A DNA stretch of 64,000 bases from Phytoactinopolyspora alkaliphila (lineage in GTDB: Bacteria; Actinomycetota; Actinomycetes; Jiangellales; Jiangellaceae), in contig NZ_JAAGOB010000007.1 of the NCBI RefSeq assembly GCF_010550695.1, positions 62,001 through 126,000 on the forward strand, read 5' to 3'. Each line of letters opens with the position of its first letter. The first letter of the stretch is position 1. Position numbers and translations under genes: made by a program. The notes beneath the pieces are model-generated. The model did no database searches, had not been told where the DNA came from, and saw nothing but the letters and a program-made list of their open reading frames with translations. Positions 62,161 through 64,000 of this stretch are shown here, piece after piece.

Positions 62161-63774
62161 ATGCGACGAATAACAGCGCTCTGCCTGGCTACGGTAGTGG
62201 CCGTCTCGGTCGCCGCGTGCGGCGGCGATGACGACCGCTCTGCTGGTCAGAACAACGATAGCAACGGCGGTGACGAGCAAGTGCTGGTCGTGCCCGTGCA
62301 GTCCGCGCCGCAGAGTTTGAACCCCAACTGGCAGGATGACGTGGGCTCGTACTACGTCTCTGGCAACATCTTCTCCACACTCGTCATCCTCGACTGGGGG
62401 GTCGCGGAGGGCACCACCGCGTACGGTGACCTCGCCGAGTCGTGGGAGGCCTCGGAGGACGGGACCACCTACACCTTCACTCTCCGCGATGGTGTGACCT
62501 GGCACGACGGCGAGGCGTTCTCATCGGCCGACGTGCTGTACACCTACCAGACGGTGATGGACAACGACTATCCCGGAGCCGAGGTGTTCGCCGGTGCGAC
62601 GTTGAGTGCGCCGGATGAGAGCACGTTTGTGGTGAGCTTCCCAGAGCCCAACGTCAGTTTCATCCCTCTGCTGGCCCAGGTATCCAACTGGTACCTGAAG
62701 GTCTTGCCCCAGCACATCTACGACGGCGAGGACTGGGCCACCAGCGCCGCGAACGAGAACCCGGTCGGCACGGGCCCGTTCGTCTTCGACTCCAGCGGCG
62801 CCCAACAGGCAACCCTGACGGCCAATCCTGATCATTACCTCGGTGAACCCGAGGTGGACCGATTGGTGTTGCGGGTGGTGCCCGACGCCTCGGTCGCCAA
62901 TGAGGCGTTCAACGCGGGCGAGTACCCGTACTTGCCGAGCCAATACGTTACGTCCTACGAGGACATCCGCCGCCGGCTGGACACCGAGAGCGGCACACGG
63001 GTCATCGAGACACCGTCCACGTACGGCCGCGACGTGATCTTCAACATGACCGTCGAACCTTTCGACGATGTCGACGTCCGGCGGGCCATCGCTTACGCCA
63101 TCGACCGTGCGCAGATCTCCGAATTGGCCTTCCGCAACCTGTGGGAGCCCGCGTACACGGCAGGCAGCCCATATGTGCCGACCTACCTCAACGAGGACGC
63201 GACCTTCCCGGAGTACGACCCGGGGGAGGCGGAACGGCTGCTCGATGAGGCCGGATATCCACGCGGAGACAACGGCACCCGATTCACCATGAGATTCACC
63301 AACGCGACTCAGGAAGACTCTCGGCTGATCGCCGAGGTTCTGGTCGAGCAGCTCAAGGCGGTCGGGATCGATGTGCAATGGGAAACCTACGACCAGGCCA
63401 CCTGGAGTGAGCGAGTCAAGGCTGGTGGCGATTGGGTGACCTCGACCTACTTCACCCGGTATGGTCCCGACCCCGAGGCGTACTGCGAGCACTTCCAGAC
63501 CGACGCCAACCGCAACTTCGGCGGGTACTCCAACCGCCAGGTCGATCAGGCATGTGACGACGCCCGGCAGACCACGGACGAAACCATCCGCACCGCCGCG
63601 TACGACCTTATCCAAGAGCAGGTCGTCACTGATCTTCCCTACATCAATCTGTTCGGCCAGCTGCGGTTCTCGCTGGCCGACGATGCCTGGCAATGCCTAC
63701 CCGTCGACGAATGCGGATTCGACCAGTCCCTCGGCTGGTTCGGCTTCCGTTCGGTTATCCCACCTGGAGAATGA
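62161..63774 (+). CDS. Peptide ABC transporter substrate-binding lipoprotein
   Basis: The protein has 537 residues, ATG 62161 after GAAGGGATTGTC. The signal ends VSVAACGG, a lipobox with the acylated Cys at about residue 20. SBP family 5 motifs are LAESWEASEDGTTYTFTLRD, GVTWHDGEAF, NPVGTGPF, and VDVRRAIAYAIDRAQI. It delivers peptides to the Dpp-type channel encoded upstream. It is the last transporter component, unusually placed after the hydrolases. Confidence 0.92.
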   Translation: MRRITALCLATVVAVSVAACGGDDDRSAGQNNDSNGGDEQVLVVPVQSAPQSLNPNWQDDVGSYYVSGNIFSTLVILDWGVAEGTTAYGDLAESWEASEDGTTYTFTLRDGVTWHDGEAFSSADVLYTYQTVMDNDYPGAEVFAGATLSAPDESTFVVSFPEPNVSFIPLLAQVSNWYLKVLPQHIYDGEDWATSAANENPVGTGPFVFDSSGAQQATLTANPDHYLGEPEVDRLVLRVVPDASVANEAFNAGEYPYLPSQYVTSYEDIRRRLDTESGTRVIETPSTYGRDVIFNMTVEPFDDVDVRRAIAYAIDRAQISELAFRNLWEPAYTAGSPYVPTYLNEDATFPEYDPGEAERLLDEAGYPRGDNGTRFTMRFTNATQEDSRLIAEVLVEQLKAVGIDVQWETYDQATWSERVKAGGDWVTSTYFTRYGPDPEAYCEHFQTDANRNFGGYSNRQVDQACDDARQTTDETIRTAAYDLIQEQVVTDLPYINLFGQLRFSLADDAWQCLPVDECGFDQSLGWFGFRSVIPPGE

Positions 63775-63776
63775 AC

Positions 63777-64000
63777 ATGAACACCGATTCCAGCATGGAC
63801 ATCGTCATCGACACCCACTGCCATATCGGCCGGTCGGAGAACTCACCGGAGAACAGCATCACAGGAGAATCGCTGATCGCCGGCATGGACAAGTTCGGTA
63901 TCACTCACGCCATCGTGTTGCCACTGCCCAGCGTGCACGACTTCCGTGGCGAACATGACTCCATCGCCGAACTGGCCGAGCAGCATCCCGGGCGCATCTT
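63777..64000 (+). CDS. Amidohydrolase family protein, 5' end only
   Basis: ATG 63777 lies two bases after the SBP stop with GGAGAATGAAC upstream; 74 codons are visible before the window ends. The start VIDTHCHIGRSENS has the HxH metal pair of amidohydrolase_2 enzymes, then SLIAGMDKFGITHAIVLPLP, where the family has its second strand. It would be a TIM-barrel hydrolase or decarboxylase acting last in the peptide operon. The substrate cannot be told. Confidence 0.75.
   Translation, partial: MNTDSSMDIVIDTHCHIGRSENSPENSITGESLIAGMDKFGITHAIVLPLPSVHDFRGEHDSIAELAEQHPGRI

Overview
The window is high-GC actinobacterial DNA carrying one complete temperate siphovirus prophage between two stretches of host chromosome. 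I cannot name the genus from sequence alone. Actinobacterial signs are the GC-rich codon use, many GTG starts, leaderless promoters, a BldC-type regulator, and actinophage small-protein families.

LEFT HOST FLANK (1-867): the 3' end of a peroxiredoxin gene, a protein with four CxxC pairs, and an intact tRNA-Val(UAC). The prophage (about 43.17 kb) is integrated in the 3' half of this tRNA. A 51-bp identical core lies at 868-918 (attL) and 44039-44089 (attR). Paired CTGTACCT repeats with a 12-bp period occur on both sides inside the prophage and look like integrase arm sites.

PROPHAGE: almost all lytic genes are on the minus strand, read from right to left. At the right end are the tyrosine integrase (42528-43895) and a readable genetic switch (40603-41572). 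In the switch a Cro-like gene (minus) and an XRE repressor gene (plus) diverge from promoters embedded in palindromic TGCCATGCATGGCA operators. The early region (40606 to 27966) is a dense run of small genes joined by ATGA/GTGA overlaps. It includes a BldC-like protein, XRE and other HTH proteins, DUF2303, a ParB-like protein, a DNA methyltransferase, a DUF6283-like protein, a winged-helix replication candidate with an internal palindrome array, and an HNH endonuclease whose C-terminus is copied from a portal gene. Next come a second HNH gene and the late operon: TerS, TerL with a zinc knuckle, portal, MuF-like protein, scaffold, capsid, head-tail connectors, tail tube, tail chaperones with a canonical -1 frameshift site, tape measure, minor tail proteins, endolysin, holin and tail fibre. 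Genes on the opposite strand or with their own promoter look like lysogen-expressed cargo (morons). They are a secreted mini-protein, a membrane-anchored protein, a RyR-domain fusion, a DUF433/PIN-like toxin-antitoxin pair, a ribbon-helix-helix protein and three plus-strand genes inserted in the early operon. Several cargo and switch genes share one signal: TANNNT, 6-7 nt, then the start codon, with no ribosome binding site, as in leaderless mRNAs.

RIGHT HOST FLANK (44090-64000): two catabolic clusters. The first has a Tat-exported sialidase-like BNR protein, a GntR/FadR regulator, a sugar ABC importer lacking its ATPase, a DHDPS/N-acetylneuraminate-lyase-family enzyme and two FAD-dependent oxidoreductases. 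The second has an L-2-hydroxyglutarate-oxidase-like protein divergent from a leaderless GntR regulator, followed by an overlapping Dpp-type peptide importer, an N-acyl-D-amino-acid deacylase, a membrane dipeptidase, the peptide-binding lipoprotein and a truncated amidohydrolase. It is probably for uptake and hydrolysis of D-amino-acid-containing peptides.
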